Notes: generated from the letters alone by a model not told the origin. A stretch of 34,713 nucleotides of DNA from Chlamydiota bacterium (GCA_016219355.1 JACRNF010000009.1:1-34713), one strand, 5' to 3'. Positions 23,107-32,276 are shown, counted from the stretch's first letter. A program made the numbers and translations.

Positions 23107-23787
23107 TTAAAATAAGACTTTGTCCGATACTTTTTCTTGATAAGCAATCGAAAATCTAGCCGATGATTTTTTTTCCTTGAGCAATTTTTCAATGAGGCTT
23201 TTTAAAAGCTCTTTAGAGTTACATTCTTGCGACAAATGGGCCAAAAAAATATGTTTTAAATTAGGATGGATGAGGTCCTGTATGAGGTTTAGACACTGCT
23301 CGTTGGAAATATGCCCCTGTCTTGATAACACCCTTTGCTTGTAAACCATAGGCCGATTGCAAGAGTGGACCATCGACACTTCGTGGTTTGCCTCAATATA
23401 TAAGTAATCCACACCTTCCAAACATTTTTTTACTAGACTACTGACAAAACCAAGATCGGTGCAAAAGCCAAGTTTTAGTCCATCCACTTTTATAACAAAT
23501 CCCACCGGGTCCAAAGTATCGTGGGGAACAGAAAAAGGAAATACCGTTAAATCTTTAAATTCAAAAGATTCTCCGGTTGTAAAAATCTTAAACCTCAGCA
23601 TTTTATTGGCATGTTCATGAGAAACTAAAACCGCATCAATTTCACTTATATCTACTCCTATTTCCAAGAGCCTGGTTTTTAATTGAAAATAAGAGATTCC
23701 TCCATCGATTAGAATTTTGGTATTTTTAAAACCCAAATAAATGGCGTTTCCTCTAGAGCCTGAAGCTAATGGACAAATTCCGATCAT
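23107..23787 (-). CDS. MBL-fold hydrolase of the YycJ/WalJ type with a disrupted metal site
   Basis: The protein aligns by eye with YycJ/WalJ-type metallo-beta-lactamase-fold proteins: CPLASGSRGNAIYLG at the start, ILIDGG near residue 26, AVLVSHEHA near 52-60, VPHDTLDPVGFVI near 84, FCTDLGFVSSLV near 107, YIEANHE near 131, RVLSRQGHISNEQC near 153, and IFLAHLSQECNS near 178. The usual HxHxDH signature is broken. After SHEHA the sequence jumps to NKMLRFKIFTTGESF, so the Asp-His pair and roughly 30 following residues of the family are missing, without a frameshift. The length is 226 residues against about 260 for relatives. It may be inactive or changed in function. Family members act in DNA repair or cell-wall signalling. 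Confidence 0.85.
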   Translation of the reverse strand: MIGICPLASGSRGNAIYLGFKNTKILIDGGISYFQLKTRLLEIGVDISEIDAVLVSHEHANKMLRFKIFTTGESFEFKDLTVFPFSVPHDTLDPVGFVIKVDGLKLGFCTDLGFVSSLVKKCLEGVDYLYIEANHEVSMVHSCNRPMVYKQRVLSRQGHISNEQCLNLIQDLIHPNLKHIFLAHLSQECNSKELLKSLIEKLLKEKKSSARFSIAYQEKVSDKVLF

Positions 23788-23866
23788 ACTTTTTAAAAAC
23801 TCAAAATAGAGGTTAAAAAGAAAAATTTAGCAAATATAGGAAAAAATGAATATAAAATTTGATCTC

Positions 23867-23895
23867 TTGACAAAATAATTATCGATTAACACAAT
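23867..23895 (+). promoter_or_regulatory. Promoter overlapping the first ATG of the following gene
   Basis: TTGACA (23867-23872) is followed after 17 bases by CACAAT (23890-23895), a four-of-six -10 match. Transcription would then begin near 23902, after the ATG at 23894, which would favour the ATG at 23924 as the real start. Confidence 0.4.
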
Positions 23896-23923
23896 GAGGC
23901 CGAAAGAGCACAAGAGAAAATAT

Positions 23924-24217
23924 ATGTTAGGGGAAGAAATTTTAGTTGATATTGATGAAACTCTATCGCAACTAATTAAAAATGCCGAAGCTCTTAATAA
24001 GAGCTCTTTAAACCAAGAAGAAAAAGAGGCTTTTGCAAAAACACAAGAAAGCCTTCTTGCCCATTTAATGCATATGGATGAAATGCTAGCTAAAAAAAGA
24101 AAAAGCATCAAAGCCATGCATAAAGGATCCGCAAGTTTAAGAATACAGGAAAAGCTTTTAAAGTTTGATAAGCTTCACAAAACTAGGCTTAGAAAAAAAA
24201 TTAAAGTTAATAACTGA
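23924..24217 (+). CDS. Small helical hypothetical protein (97 aa)
   Basis: I do not recognise this protein. It is a charged, almost wholly helical chain: residues about 5-70 read as two antiparallel helices rich in Glu, Lys and Leu, and the C-terminus is strongly basic (KLHKTRLRKKIKVNN). It has no cysteine, signal peptide or membrane helix. A longer form starting at ATG 23894 would add ten residues, but a TTGACA promoter overlaps that start. It is divergent from the MBL-fold gene and its end overlaps the E1 dehydrogenase gene by 11 bases on the other strand. The TraR/DksA-like size and helical hairpin are superficial, as there is no zinc finger. Confidence 0.7.
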   Translation: MLGEEILVDIDETLSQLIKNAEALNKSSLNQEEKEAFAKTQESLLAHLMHMDEMLAKKRKSIKAMHKGSASLRIQEKLLKFDKLHKTRLRKKIKVNN

Positions 24218-26207
24218 CTAACTTTCTGATAGCTTTTTCAATCTCTTCTTTTTGCGGCAAAGTTGCATCTTCTAAGTTTTTAGCATAAGGGACCATGCAA
24301 TCCTTAGCCCCTATTCTAACAACCGGAGCGTCTAAATAAGAAAAAGCCTCCTCCATTACTTGAGAAGCAAGCTCCGCCCCAAAACCGCAAGTTTTCGGCG
24401 CTTCATGGACAATTAAAAGTTTGCCGGTTTTTTTTACTGATTCTAAAATGCTATTTTTATCCAAAGGAACTAAGGTTCTAAGGTCTAAGACCTCGATAAA
24501 AATATTTTCCTTTTTAAGCTTTTCGGCAATCTCAAAAACAAAAACGGCCATCAGCCCCCAGCAAACAATGGTAGCATCTTTTCCTTCTGCAATTATCTTA
24601 GCTTTGCCAAATTCTTCCAATTCATCAGAAGAAGGCTCTTCGCGGGCTGCAAAAAATCGTTGGCGATAAAGAGCTTTATGTTCTAAAAAAATCACCGGAC
24701 TCGGATCTCTAATCGCTGTTTTTAAAAGTCTTTTAGCATCTTGCGCATTTGAAGGAATAACAACTTTAATGCCGGGAATAGAGCAAAAATGAGCCTCTAT
24801 GCTTTGAGAGTGATAAGGCCCCCCTTGAATATATCCCCCATAGGTCATTCTGACCACTACAGGACAATTCCACTCGCCGTTTGAACGATAAAAAATACTG
24901 GGAAGTTCATTGGCAAGCTGGTTCATTGCTGGCCACATATAGTCGGCAAATTGAATTTCAGCAATAGGCTTATGAAAACCGTCAGTTGAAAGGCCGATAG
25001 CAACCCCAATAATGCAAGATTCTGCTAATGGAGTATTAAAACACCTTTGGCTTCCATATTTTTGGGTAAGGTTTTTGGTAATCCCAAAAACGCCTCCCTT
25101 GCCTTTAGCTACATCTTCTCCAAATACTAAAACGCCAGGATCTCTTTGCATCTCTTCATCAATTGCGTGATTGATAGCGTCCATCATTACAATAGATTCA
25201 CCAAGCTTAGGTTCAGACTTAATAACATCAAACTCTTTAAAAATCTTTGTCGGATAGTTTTCAGTTGATGGGAATGGAATTTGCTCTGCCTCAATCGAAG
25301 CTTCTTCAACCTCTTTTTGAGCCTCTTGCTTCACATTTGCAATTTCGATCGAAGTTAAAATTTTTTCAGATAATAGCCAAGCTTCAAATTTAGGCAAAGG
25401 GTCCCGTTTTTTTTCTGATTCAATAATTGTCGCATCTTTATATTTGGAAGGATCGTCGCTATTGCTATGAGCGCCCAACCTTGGCACTTTAGCCACAATA
25501 AGAGACGGACCATTATTAGATCTTGCTTTTTCTACCGCTTTTTGAGCAGCCGTTGAGGTTTCTAAATAATCGGTGCCGTCAATTTCCAAAATTAAAAGAT
25601 TTTCAAATCCTTGGCAAACTTTGGCAATACTTTTTCCAGCCGTTTGCTCATCTAAGGTCGTCGATATCGCATAGGCATTATCTTGTATGACAAAAATTAT
25701 AGGCAGATTTTTAATGCATGAAAAATTAAGGGCCTCATGAAAATCTCCTTGGGATGTCGAGCCATCTCCTCCAGAGACATAAACCACTTCGTTTTTTTCT
25801 TTTACTCCTAAAGCAAGGCCTGTTGCTTGCAAAAATTGCGAGCCAACACAGCTGGATTGGCAAGGGATCTTAAGTTCTTTATGGCTAAAATGATCGGGCA
25901 TCATCCTGCCGCCACCATGATGATGAACATCTCTTGCTAAAAAGGAGCCAAAAATATCGATTAAAGGGGCTTCAAGCCCAATTACAAACGCTCTATCTCG
26001 ATAGTAAGGATAGGCCCAATCTTTTTTAGGTATTAATGAAAGAGCGCAAAGAGTCCCTATCAGATCATGGCCGGCGTTGGAAAGATAAAAAGTTCCGCCC
26101 TTGTTTTGTTTGACCATCTTGCTCATTTTTTCATCAGAAAATCTGGACAAATACAAAACCTTTAAAACTTTCAAACATCTATTTTTATCTTTAAAAGAGA
26201 GGCTCAT
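24207..26207 (-). CDS. Fused E1 alpha-beta subunits of a 2-oxoacid dehydrogenase
   Basis: This 666-residue protein joins both subunits of a thiamine-diphosphate E1 component. Residues about 1-330 are the alpha part, with the ThDP motif GGDGSTSQGDFHEALNF near 146-162 ending in the N of QDNAYAIST. Residues about 335-666 are the beta part, with VFGEDVAKGKGGVFG near 360, PLAESCIIGVAIGLS near 395 and RMTYGGYIQGGPYHSQS near 455. It decarboxylates pyruvate or a branched-chain 2-oxoacid and loads a lipoyl E2. The fused form is the chlamydial CT340 type (from memory), annotated there as an oxoisovalerate dehydrogenase. No E2 or E3 gene is in this window. It follows the UPF0158 gene by two bases. Confidence 0.92.
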   Translation of the reverse strand: MSLSFKDKNRCLKVLKVLYLSRFSDEKMSKMVKQNKGGTFYLSNAGHDLIGTLCALSLIPKKDWAYPYYRDRAFVIGLEAPLIDIFGSFLARDVHHHGGGRMMPDHFSHKELKIPCQSSCVGSQFLQATGLALGVKEKNEVVYVSGGDGSTSQGDFHEALNFSCIKNLPIIFVIQDNAYAISTTLDEQTAGKSIAKVCQGFENLLILEIDGTDYLETSTAAQKAVEKARSNNGPSLIVAKVPRLGAHSNSDDPSKYKDATIIESEKKRDPLPKFEAWLLSEKILTSIEIANVKQEAQKEVEEASIEAEQIPFPSTENYPTKIFKEFDVIKSEPKLGESIVMMDAINHAIDEEMQRDPGVLVFGEDVAKGKGGVFGITKNLTQKYGSQRCFNTPLAESCIIGVAIGLSTDGFHKPIAEIQFADYMWPAMNQLANELPSIFYRSNGEWNCPVVVRMTYGGYIQGGPYHSQSIEAHFCSIPGIKVVIPSNAQDAKRLLKTAIRDPSPVIFLEHKALYRQRFFAAREEPSSDELEEFGKAKIIAEGKDATIVCWGLMAVFVFEIAEKLKKENIFIEVLDLRTLVPLDKNSILESVKKTGKLLIVHEAPKTCGFGAELASQVMEEAFSYLDAPVVRIGAKDCMVPYAKNLEDATLPQKEEIEKAIRKLVSY

Positions 26208-26209
26208 AA

Positions 26210-27316
26210 CTATTTAGTTTTTTTCTTAATTTTTGTAACCTTTTTAATAGAGAATTTTTTACGTTTAGTACCATATTCTTCATGAAGTTCTTCTTTGCGG
26301 GATGGGAGCACCTCAAAAATGGCCTCCTCAACCTTGGCCCCTTGTTTTGGGGCAATTTCAATGTGTTTAGTCTCTCTTAGTTTAGGCTTAATAAATGGAG
26401 TAAAAGGTTTTTTGGTTTCAAGACCTAAGTTTGTTTCAGATGCAGCAAGCCGTTTAGAAAGAACTTGCAAAGAGTCTAATTTGCGAGATAGAGCTTCGAG
26501 TTTTTCATCCACTTTTATCCTCGAGCTTCCTCTTAATGTGGCAAGCAGCTGCTCTTCCGATTCAAACCTTGCAGAGAAGGTTACCGACGCGGCTGATGCA
26601 ATATCCGGTATATATAAAAATGGCCTTAAAACTTTGGGAACCGTGGTATAGATATCAATTGAAAATTGAGGTTCAATTTCAACTTTGGCAATTTGCTTAG
26701 GAGGTCTTCCCCTTTTTGGCCTTGGGTTCAAAGCTTCGTTTGAATAATAAGTTTTAGCTTTTGATGAGACTACTTCTCTTGCAGCAGCAATATCTTTATG
26801 AACTTTGTCATCAAAAATGGTTTGTTTTAGCTTTTCAACAATCGCTTTAGAGATCTCAAGGTCTTCTTCAAAACAAAATCTGATATTTTGAGATCTTAAC
26901 CATTCAATAATTCGTATTCTAAATCTTTCTTGATAGTATTGCTGCCATTTTTCAAGCTCCACCAAATTATCATAGATAAATTCCAAAAAATTTTCCCGGG
27001 CCTCTTTTGCCCCGATAATATCAATCAGCTTTTCTTTGGTATCGATATCATACACTTTTTCATGAACAAACCCTTCCATGAACTTTTTAATCTCAAAAAG
27101 GCTCATTTTAGGAATTAGAAAAAACCTATCTAGATTTTTACTGATTTCCAATTCCAGTTCTTTTAGCTCTTCTTCTCCTCTATCCAAATCGGCAAAGATC
27201 AAAAATCCTTCCAGTTTATCAAGAAAAAAATCCCTTTCATCGTCAGATTTAGCAAAAGCATCCATAAGTCGATGATACCTAAGAATTAAGGGACACTTAG
27301 CAGTAAGCTTGGACAT
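26210..27316 (-). CDS. UPF0158-family protein with AT-hook-like motif
   Basis: Residues about 15-165 fit UPF0158, the family of C. trachomatis CT429 (from memory): an acidic FADLDRGEEEL start, FFLIPKMSLFEIKKFMEGFV, the GAKEARENFLEFI block, and a closing helix with IIEWLRSQNIRFCFEEDLEI. The family has no firm function. Near residue 200 is PRPKRGRPPKQ, an AT-hook-like core that binds the minor groove of A/T-rich DNA in other proteins. The C-terminal third is Lys-rich and probably disordered. It has a strong AAGGTGGAG ribosome binding site and leads the E1 dehydrogenase gene by two bases. A DNA-binding role is plausible but inferred from the motif alone. Confidence 0.8.
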   Translation of the reverse strand: MSKLTAKCPLILRYHRLMDAFAKSDDERDFFLDKLEGFLIFADLDRGEEELKELELEISKNLDRFFLIPKMSLFEIKKFMEGFVHEKVYDIDTKEKLIDIIGAKEARENFLEFIYDNLVELEKWQQYYQERFRIRIIEWLRSQNIRFCFEEDLEISKAIVEKLKQTIFDDKVHKDIAAAREVVSSKAKTYYSNEALNPRPKRGRPPKQIAKVEIEPQFSIDIYTTVPKVLRPFLYIPDIASAASVTFSARFESEEQLLATLRGSSRIKVDEKLEALSRKLDSLQVLSKRLAASETNLGLETKKPFTPFIKPKLRETKHIEIAPKQGAKVEEAIFEVLPSRKEELHEEYGTKRKKFSIKKVTKIKKKTK

Positions 27317-27544
27317 AAAACTCCACCTTTTGAAAATATCATCTTATATATTAACAAACTAAAAGAGCTTTAGCAAGAGGCAAAATCTCATATTCTTTTT
27401 TTTAGTTTTTATCGCAATAAATGTATATAATCTCGATTCCAAAATTTTTTTTAAGAGAATTAAATAGCAAAAAAATTCAAGGCTCTTGTAAAAGATTTCT
27501 GCCTAATGGAAGTACAATTTAAAACAATCTATAGAGCAGTTTTT

Positions 27545-28264
27545 TTAACCAAACTGAACCATTTGAAGCTCTTGAATAATAAAACGAGTGTATTCATCTA
27601 AGTTATAAAGATATGTTTCATCCAATACAATATTTCTTTGGATGTTATCTCTTTCATTTTTTAATTTTTTAAGTTCTAAATTTTTTTCAATAATTTCACT
27701 TTGTAAGATGAAAATTTCAGAAAAATATTCAGACGAAGGTAATTCTTGAAGATCCTGTTTTTGCTTGTTAAGCACCGCGATCTCTTTTTCTTTTTCTTCT
27801 ATCGTTTTCAATATTGGAGAAATCTTTTTTTTCTCTTTCGTTAAATCTTCATAATACGGAAATTTTTTTATATTTAATTCATCGATGATTCTTCTGGCTT
27901 CCTTAACACGTTTGCTTCTTTCTTTTTGCAGCGAATCCAAATCAAGGGATTTTTCAGAGGTTAATTCTTCTTTATTCATATATGCAAATAACTTCCTAGC
28001 CAATATTTCAATCGATATCCTTTTTAAGCTCCATGAATTTAAAGGATCTCTAAAGAGAGGCAATTTGGCGAGCTTAGCTTTTAAATCTTGAATTAATGGA
28101 TCCGATTCCTCAATTTTTTTACTTCCATATTCATAAAAGATTTTCTTAAAAATCCGAAGTATTAAATCTTCAGGATTATTAATGATATATCCCGCAAATA
28201 TGGGATTTAACAAAAAAAATGGGTGTGCAGCTGTTATTCTATGAAAAAACGCGGAGGCAGCCAT
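27545..28264 (-). CDS. Coiled-coil hypothetical protein (239 aa)
   Basis: I do not recognise this protein. Residues 1-30 are rather hydrophobic (AAHPFFLLNPIFAGYII) but lack a clean signal-peptide pattern. Residues about 100-225 form a long charged coiled coil, with heptads in the region KEKEIAVLNKQKQDLQ and in EIIEKNLELKKLKNERDNI. It has an AAGGGA ribosome binding site and a possible promoter TTGATA - 16 bp - CATAAT at 28298-28325 on the minus strand. The next upstream gene on the same strand is another coiled-coil protein. The gene-poor flank 27317-27544 shows no further gene. Chlamydiota use many lineage-specific coiled-coil proteins as inclusion-membrane or type III effectors, which is only a guess here. 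Confidence 0.78.
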   Translation of the reverse strand: MAASAFFHRITAAHPFFLLNPIFAGYIINNPEDLILRIFKKIFYEYGSKKIEESDPLIQDLKAKLAKLPLFRDPLNSWSLKRISIEILARKLFAYMNKEELTSEKSLDLDSLQKERSKRVKEARRIIDELNIKKFPYYEDLTKEKKKISPILKTIEEKEKEIAVLNKQKQDLQELPSSEYFSEIFILQSEIIEKNLELKKLKNERDNIQRNIVLDETYLYNLDEYTRFIIQELQMVQFG

Positions 28265-28335
28265 AATCTGTCCCTTTTAACTAAATAATTGAGATAGATT
28301 ATGGCATAATATTTTTTTTTATCAAGCGCTTAGAG

Positions 28336-29964
28336 TTATGCTCTTGCTTTACCTTTTCCAACATCATCTTCGGAAGCCTCTGATAAAACCTTCAAAGCGC
28401 CAAGCTCTTCTGCAGCTAATGCTCGATCTGTGTCAATGTCAGCTATAGCTCGATCTCCAATATCATGTTCATCTTCCTCTTTAATGCTTTGCGAAGGCTC
28501 AGAAGAAGGATGGGCGGTTGCTGCAGAACTGGCCGCCTCCGTTTGATCTTCAGCTTCTTCTTGCGGCTCGTCCACCTCCCTAACACATTCCATACTAAGG
28601 GTTTTGATTGGCCTAAAAGAAGTTTGACGTGGCGCTGCTTTAGAATCTAAACCTGAAGAACTTTGCGATTTTTTTAAAAAAGCAGCCTCTCTTGCTGCTC
28701 TAATATCTAAAGCAGTAGAGCTGTGGGATTTTCTCAAAAATGTTGGTAGGGGCTCTACTTCTTTAGAATCTTCCAATTCAGAAAGCCTCTTGTTCAAATT
28801 TTCTAATGCTTCTTCTAAAAAAACGATAGCTGCAATACATTTTTCTATTTGATCTGCATAATGATTTGATAAAGCTTGATAAAGTTTAGATAGTTCTTTA
28901 TTTTTGGTTTCCAATAACGGAATGATCACTTGAATCTTGCGAGATGCGTTAGCCGATTCTTCTTTAACTTTTTTTAGACAAGCCTCAATCTGAATTTTTC
29001 TTAATTCTATATCCGGTTTTGTAAGTATCCTTCCTGAATTACCTAATTTTATTACTTTATTTACTTGATCCTCATCCAGTTTTTGTAAAAGTGTAGATTC
29101 TATAGGATCCAATTGCACATCATCAAAAGCTACAGTATTAATTTTTAAAACTAAAGACTCCATTTCAATTTCGTTTTCAGATATACATTTATTTAATTTG
29201 TTGATTAGAATTTGTAAATTATTTACTTCGGTTTCTAAATTCGCAAGGGTTCGTGAAAGTTGATTAAACTCATCCGTTAATGTTTGAGCTCTCTCTTTTT
29301 GAGTTTTTTCATCCTTTCCTTTTAGTTCATCTAAATTCTGCTGTATTAATTTCATTTTACCTTGGATCTCTTGTCTTCTTCCTAAATTTTCTTCAATCTT
29401 GGATTTTAATTTTTTAACTCGGATTGTATTTTCATCTATGCTCAACATTAAATCCGCGATCTTCATTCGCAAGACTTGAATTTTTTGTAATTTTGCCTCT
29501 AGCAATATTTGTTTATTTTTATTTAATCGCTTGACTATTGATTCTATTACCTCTTTTTTAGTAGTAGGATTTTCTATATTAATATCATTTAGAGCTAAAG
29601 ACTCTGAAGAGCTCGGATCAAGATCTATTTTAGTAATCTCAAGATCAATTGCAGTCTGATATATACTCCAATTTTTAAGAGCTTCAATATTAAGAAAAGG
29701 CCAAAGCTTCATCCATTGAGCTATCAAACTTTCCAAAGAGCTCTGAACCTCTTTAGCCGGAATTTTACCTGACTTTTTTAAATCATAAATTTTATTAAGT
29801 GTTTCCAAAAGATTAACTTGCACCTCTTCAAACTCTTTAGTTAATCCAAAGGCTTGTGCACTATAATCAAATTGAACCGGAGAGCCCCGAAACCCCGGCG
29901 TTCCTTCTGTTAATCCGGATGGACTTAAACGAATTACATCTACACCACCACCTGCTGCTGCCAT
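28336..29964 (-). CDS. Long coiled-coil protein with Ser-rich repeats, putative effector
   Basis: This 542-residue protein is unrecognised. It starts MAAAGGGVDV and then is helical. From about residue 145 to 400 it is a long coiled coil, for example around RRQEIQGKMKLIQQNLDELK and NEIEMESLVLKIN. Near 407-445 is a repeated motif, LRKSHSSTALDIRAA followed by LKKSQSSSGLDSKAA, that is Ser-rich behind basic residues, as in many kinase sites. The last 80 residues are acidic and Ala/Ser/Glu-rich, probably disordered. There is no signal peptide. A coiled coil plus a disordered repeat tail resembles secreted chlamydial effectors in general style, without any specific homology that I can name. An AGAGG ribosome binding site precedes the ATG. 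Confidence 0.82.
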   Translation of the reverse strand: MAAAGGGVDVIRLSPSGLTEGTPGFRGSPVQFDYSAQAFGLTKEFEEVQVNLLETLNKIYDLKKSGKIPAKEVQSSLESLIAQWMKLWPFLNIEALKNWSIYQTAIDLEITKIDLDPSSSESLALNDINIENPTTKKEVIESIVKRLNKNKQILLEAKLQKIQVLRMKIADLMLSIDENTIRVKKLKSKIEENLGRRQEIQGKMKLIQQNLDELKGKDEKTQKERAQTLTDEFNQLSRTLANLETEVNNLQILINKLNKCISENEIEMESLVLKINTVAFDDVQLDPIESTLLQKLDEDQVNKVIKLGNSGRILTKPDIELRKIQIEACLKKVKEESANASRKIQVIIPLLETKNKELSKLYQALSNHYADQIEKCIAAIVFLEEALENLNKRLSELEDSKEVEPLPTFLRKSHSSTALDIRAAREAAFLKKSQSSSGLDSKAAPRQTSFRPIKTLSMECVREVDEPQEEAEDQTEAASSAATAHPSSEPSQSIKEEDEHDIGDRAIADIDTDRALAAEELGALKVLSEASEDDVGKGKARA

Positions 29965-30035
29965 AAATAACCTCTATTTTTTTAATTTTTTAATGATTTT
30001 TTAATTAAATTGCTTTTTTTAAAAATTTGTAATAG

Positions 30036-30063
30036 AATATACTAATTATCGATTTTTAATCAA
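30036..30063 (-). promoter_or_regulatory. Promoter of the long coiled-coil gene
   Basis: On the minus strand TTGATT (30058-30063), a 16-bp spacer and TATATT (30036-30041) lie about 72 bases before the ATG at 29964, within a very A/T-rich gap of 206 bases shared with the divergent serS gene. Confidence 0.45.
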
Positions 30064-30170
30064 TCACGAATTTTTAATTACAATAAAATTCAAAGCTAAC
30101 AAAAAAATATTGAAAACAATTGATCTTAAAATAGATAATTTTCCTTTAATACATAGGACATGGTGAAGAT

Positions 30171-31448
30171 ATGTTAGACCTAAAACTCATAAGACAAGAC
30201 CCCAAGGTAATAGAAAAAAAACTTCAAACTAAAATTCCGGAAATCGATCTTTCATCCATCATCTCTTTAGATTCTAAAATAAGAGAGCTACAAACTCTGT
30301 CTGAACAGCTAAAATCAAAGCTAAATAGCATATCCAAAGAAATCGGATTAAAAAAACAAAAAAAAGAAGACGCAAGTTCTTTAATGGAAAATGTCGAAGG
30401 GCTAAAAACTGAAATATTAAAGCTTGAAAATGAATTAAATCCCATGGAAGAAGAAAGGACCAAACTAATCTCTTTTCTTCCTAATATCCCGATGGACGAT
30501 ATCTTGGTTTCTTTAAATCCAAAAGATAACGTTTGCGTAAAACAAATTGGAGAAAAAAGAACCTTTTCTTTTCCTTTTAAAAACCACGTTGAGCTCAATG
30601 AAAAACTAAAACTCTTTGATTTTGAAAGAGCGGTAAAATTAACCGGTAATCGTTGGACATTATATACTAATATGGGAGCAAGACTAGAATGGGCCCTTTT
30701 AAACTACATGCTTGAGATCCATATTAAAAATGGGTTTGTGCAAATTATCCCCCCTCTTTTAGTCAATAAGACCATTATGTTCGGATCGGGCCAGCTTCCC
30801 AAATTTAAAGATCAGCTTTTTCACCTAAAAGATGAAGATTATGATTTATATTTAATACCAACATCAGAAGTTGCTATAAACGGCATGCACTACGATGAAA
30901 TTTTAGAAGAAGAAAACCTCCCTTTAAAATACGTCTCCTATACCCCCTGCTTTAGAAGAGAGGCGGGAGCTGCCGGAAAACAAGAAAGAGGGCTGATCAG
31001 AACCCATCAATTTAATAAAGTTGAGCTCTTTTGTTTTACCAAGCCCGAGGAAAGTCCTCAAATATTTGAACAGATGGTATCTTCAGCAGAAGAGGTGCTG
31101 CAAGGGCTTGAGCTTCATTATCGCAACATGCTTTTAGTTACCGGAGATATGTCTTATGCTTCGGCTAAAACTATTGATATTGAAGTATGGCTTCCCGGAC
31201 AAGATAGATACTACGAGGTATCATCCGTTTCTAATTGCACCGATTTTCAGGCGAGAAGATCTTCAATCCGATATCGTAAAAAACAAGAGAAAACTAATTT
31301 TGTCCACACTTTAAATGGATCAGGGGTTGCAACTTCAAGGCTGATGGTTGCAATACTTGAAAATAACCAGCTAGAAGATGGCTCAGTTATAATTCCAAAA
31401 GTTTTAAGAAAATATCTGAATAATCAAGAAGTTTTAAAACCGGTTTAG
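30171..31448 (+). CDS. serS: Seryl-tRNA synthetase
   Basis: SerRS charges tRNA-Ser in the cytoplasm. Residues about 1-110 are the long N-terminal coiled-coil arm that grips the tRNA extra arm (MLDLKLIRQDPKVIEKKL start; LKSKLNSISKEIGLKKQKK within). The class II core follows: the motif 1 region near 165-200, LIPTSEVAINGMH near 231, motif 2 FRREAGAAGKQERGLIRTHQFNKVE near 262-286, and motif 3 NGSGVATSRLMVAILEN near 384-400. The 425-residue length is normal. GGTGAAG precedes the ATG. It overlaps the opposite-strand exported protein gene by four bases. Confidence 0.97.
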   Translation: MLDLKLIRQDPKVIEKKLQTKIPEIDLSSIISLDSKIRELQTLSEQLKSKLNSISKEIGLKKQKKEDASSLMENVEGLKTEILKLENELNPMEEERTKLISFLPNIPMDDILVSLNPKDNVCVKQIGEKRTFSFPFKNHVELNEKLKLFDFERAVKLTGNRWTLYTNMGARLEWALLNYMLEIHIKNGFVQIIPPLLVNKTIMFGSGQLPKFKDQLFHLKDEDYDLYLIPTSEVAINGMHYDEILEEENLPLKYVSYTPCFRREAGAAGKQERGLIRTHQFNKVELFCFTKPEESPQIFEQMVSSAEEVLQGLELHYRNMLLVTGDMSYASAKTIDIEVWLPGQDRYYEVSSVSNCTDFQARRSSIRYRKKQEKTNFVHTLNGSGVATSRLMVAILENNQLEDGSVIIPKVLRKYLNNQEVLKPV

Positions 31449-32272
31449 AAAACTTTCCATTTTGCAAGACGATCAAGTTCGCTTTGATTATTAGTATCGG
31501 AATAAATCTCTATCATACTAGTAATATATTCATTCAGATCGTCCTTGTTGGATATATTTTTTATCACTCTTTTAGCATCTTGCTCTTTGTTTTGTAAGAA
31601 AAATTGATAAAATAGATCGAACAATAACATATCTCGATATTCAACATCGGAAAAATGCATAATAATTTTCTCAGCTGAAGCAAAATCATCCATATGTAAA
31701 TAAATGTTGATTACGGAATTTAAAGCATAATCATCCAAGTCCCAAATCAATTTCTTGGATTTTTTAAAATCTTTTAGATCAATGCTCAGAATCACATTGG
31801 CAATTTCAATCTTGTCTGGATCCGTTAATTGATTTTTTATTTCACTTGCAGTTTTGAAATCATTTTTCCCGCAGTACCAGCAAATCATCTCAAATAATAA
31901 GGCCTCTTTAAAATCCAAATCTTTTATAAAATCATTTACTTGTGAACCATTATCCGTGTTTAAAAAACCAAACATTATGCATTTAGCTGCTAAAAACTCA
32001 TAAAGACACCCATCTTCGGTGGAAGGGTTCATTACAGAAAAAACCTCTACTGCCTCATCTAGCATCCCTTTACAGCAGTAAGTATGAACTAATCCAAAAT
32101 TAGATACTTGCTTTTCTTCATCGTCCGATACTAAAAGAACATAATTTTTAATACTTTGCAATTCTTGATCGGAAATATTTTTATCATATGCATCAAAAAA
32201 ATTCTCATAAGAATATGAGAGAACAGGAAAAAATAAAATTAACAAGATACTTAACACTGCTTTTTTTAACAT
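31445..32272 (-). CDS. Exported alpha-solenoid (TPR-like) protein
   Basis: A Sec signal peptide is clear: MLKK, a hydrophobic core (AVLSILLILFFPVL), then SYSYEN, with cleavage probable near residue 20. The remaining 255 residues form paired helices of TPR-like length, for example AVEVFSVMNPST, DFKTASEIKNQLTDPDK, DFKKSKKLIWDLDDYALNSVINIYLHMDDFASAEKI and QDAKRVIKN. Such solenoids hold partner proteins in the periplasm or on secretion systems. The helical-repeat style resembles the middle of the 831-residue protein at 14545-17040. The ribosome binding site AAGGAG lies in a hairpin (32277-32302). It is probably co-transcribed with the two small genes upstream. Confidence 0.85.
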   Translation of the reverse strand: MLKKAVLSILLILFFPVLSYSYENFFDAYDKNISDQELQSIKNYVLLVSDDEEKQVSNFGLVHTYCCKGMLDEAVEVFSVMNPSTEDGCLYEFLAAKCIMFGFLNTDNGSQVNDFIKDLDFKEALLFEMICWYCGKNDFKTASEIKNQLTDPDKIEIANVILSIDLKDFKKSKKLIWDLDDYALNSVINIYLHMDDFASAEKIIMHFSDVEYRDMLLFDLFYQFFLQNKEQDAKRVIKNISNKDDLNEYITSMIEIYSDTNNQSELDRLAKWKVF

Positions 32273-32276
32273 ATTT

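Noticed and set aside
23894..23923. ATG at 23894 as the start of the small helical protein
   Set aside because: It overlaps the -10 element of a TTGACA promoter and has no ribosome binding site; ATG 23924 is preferred, with modest confidence.
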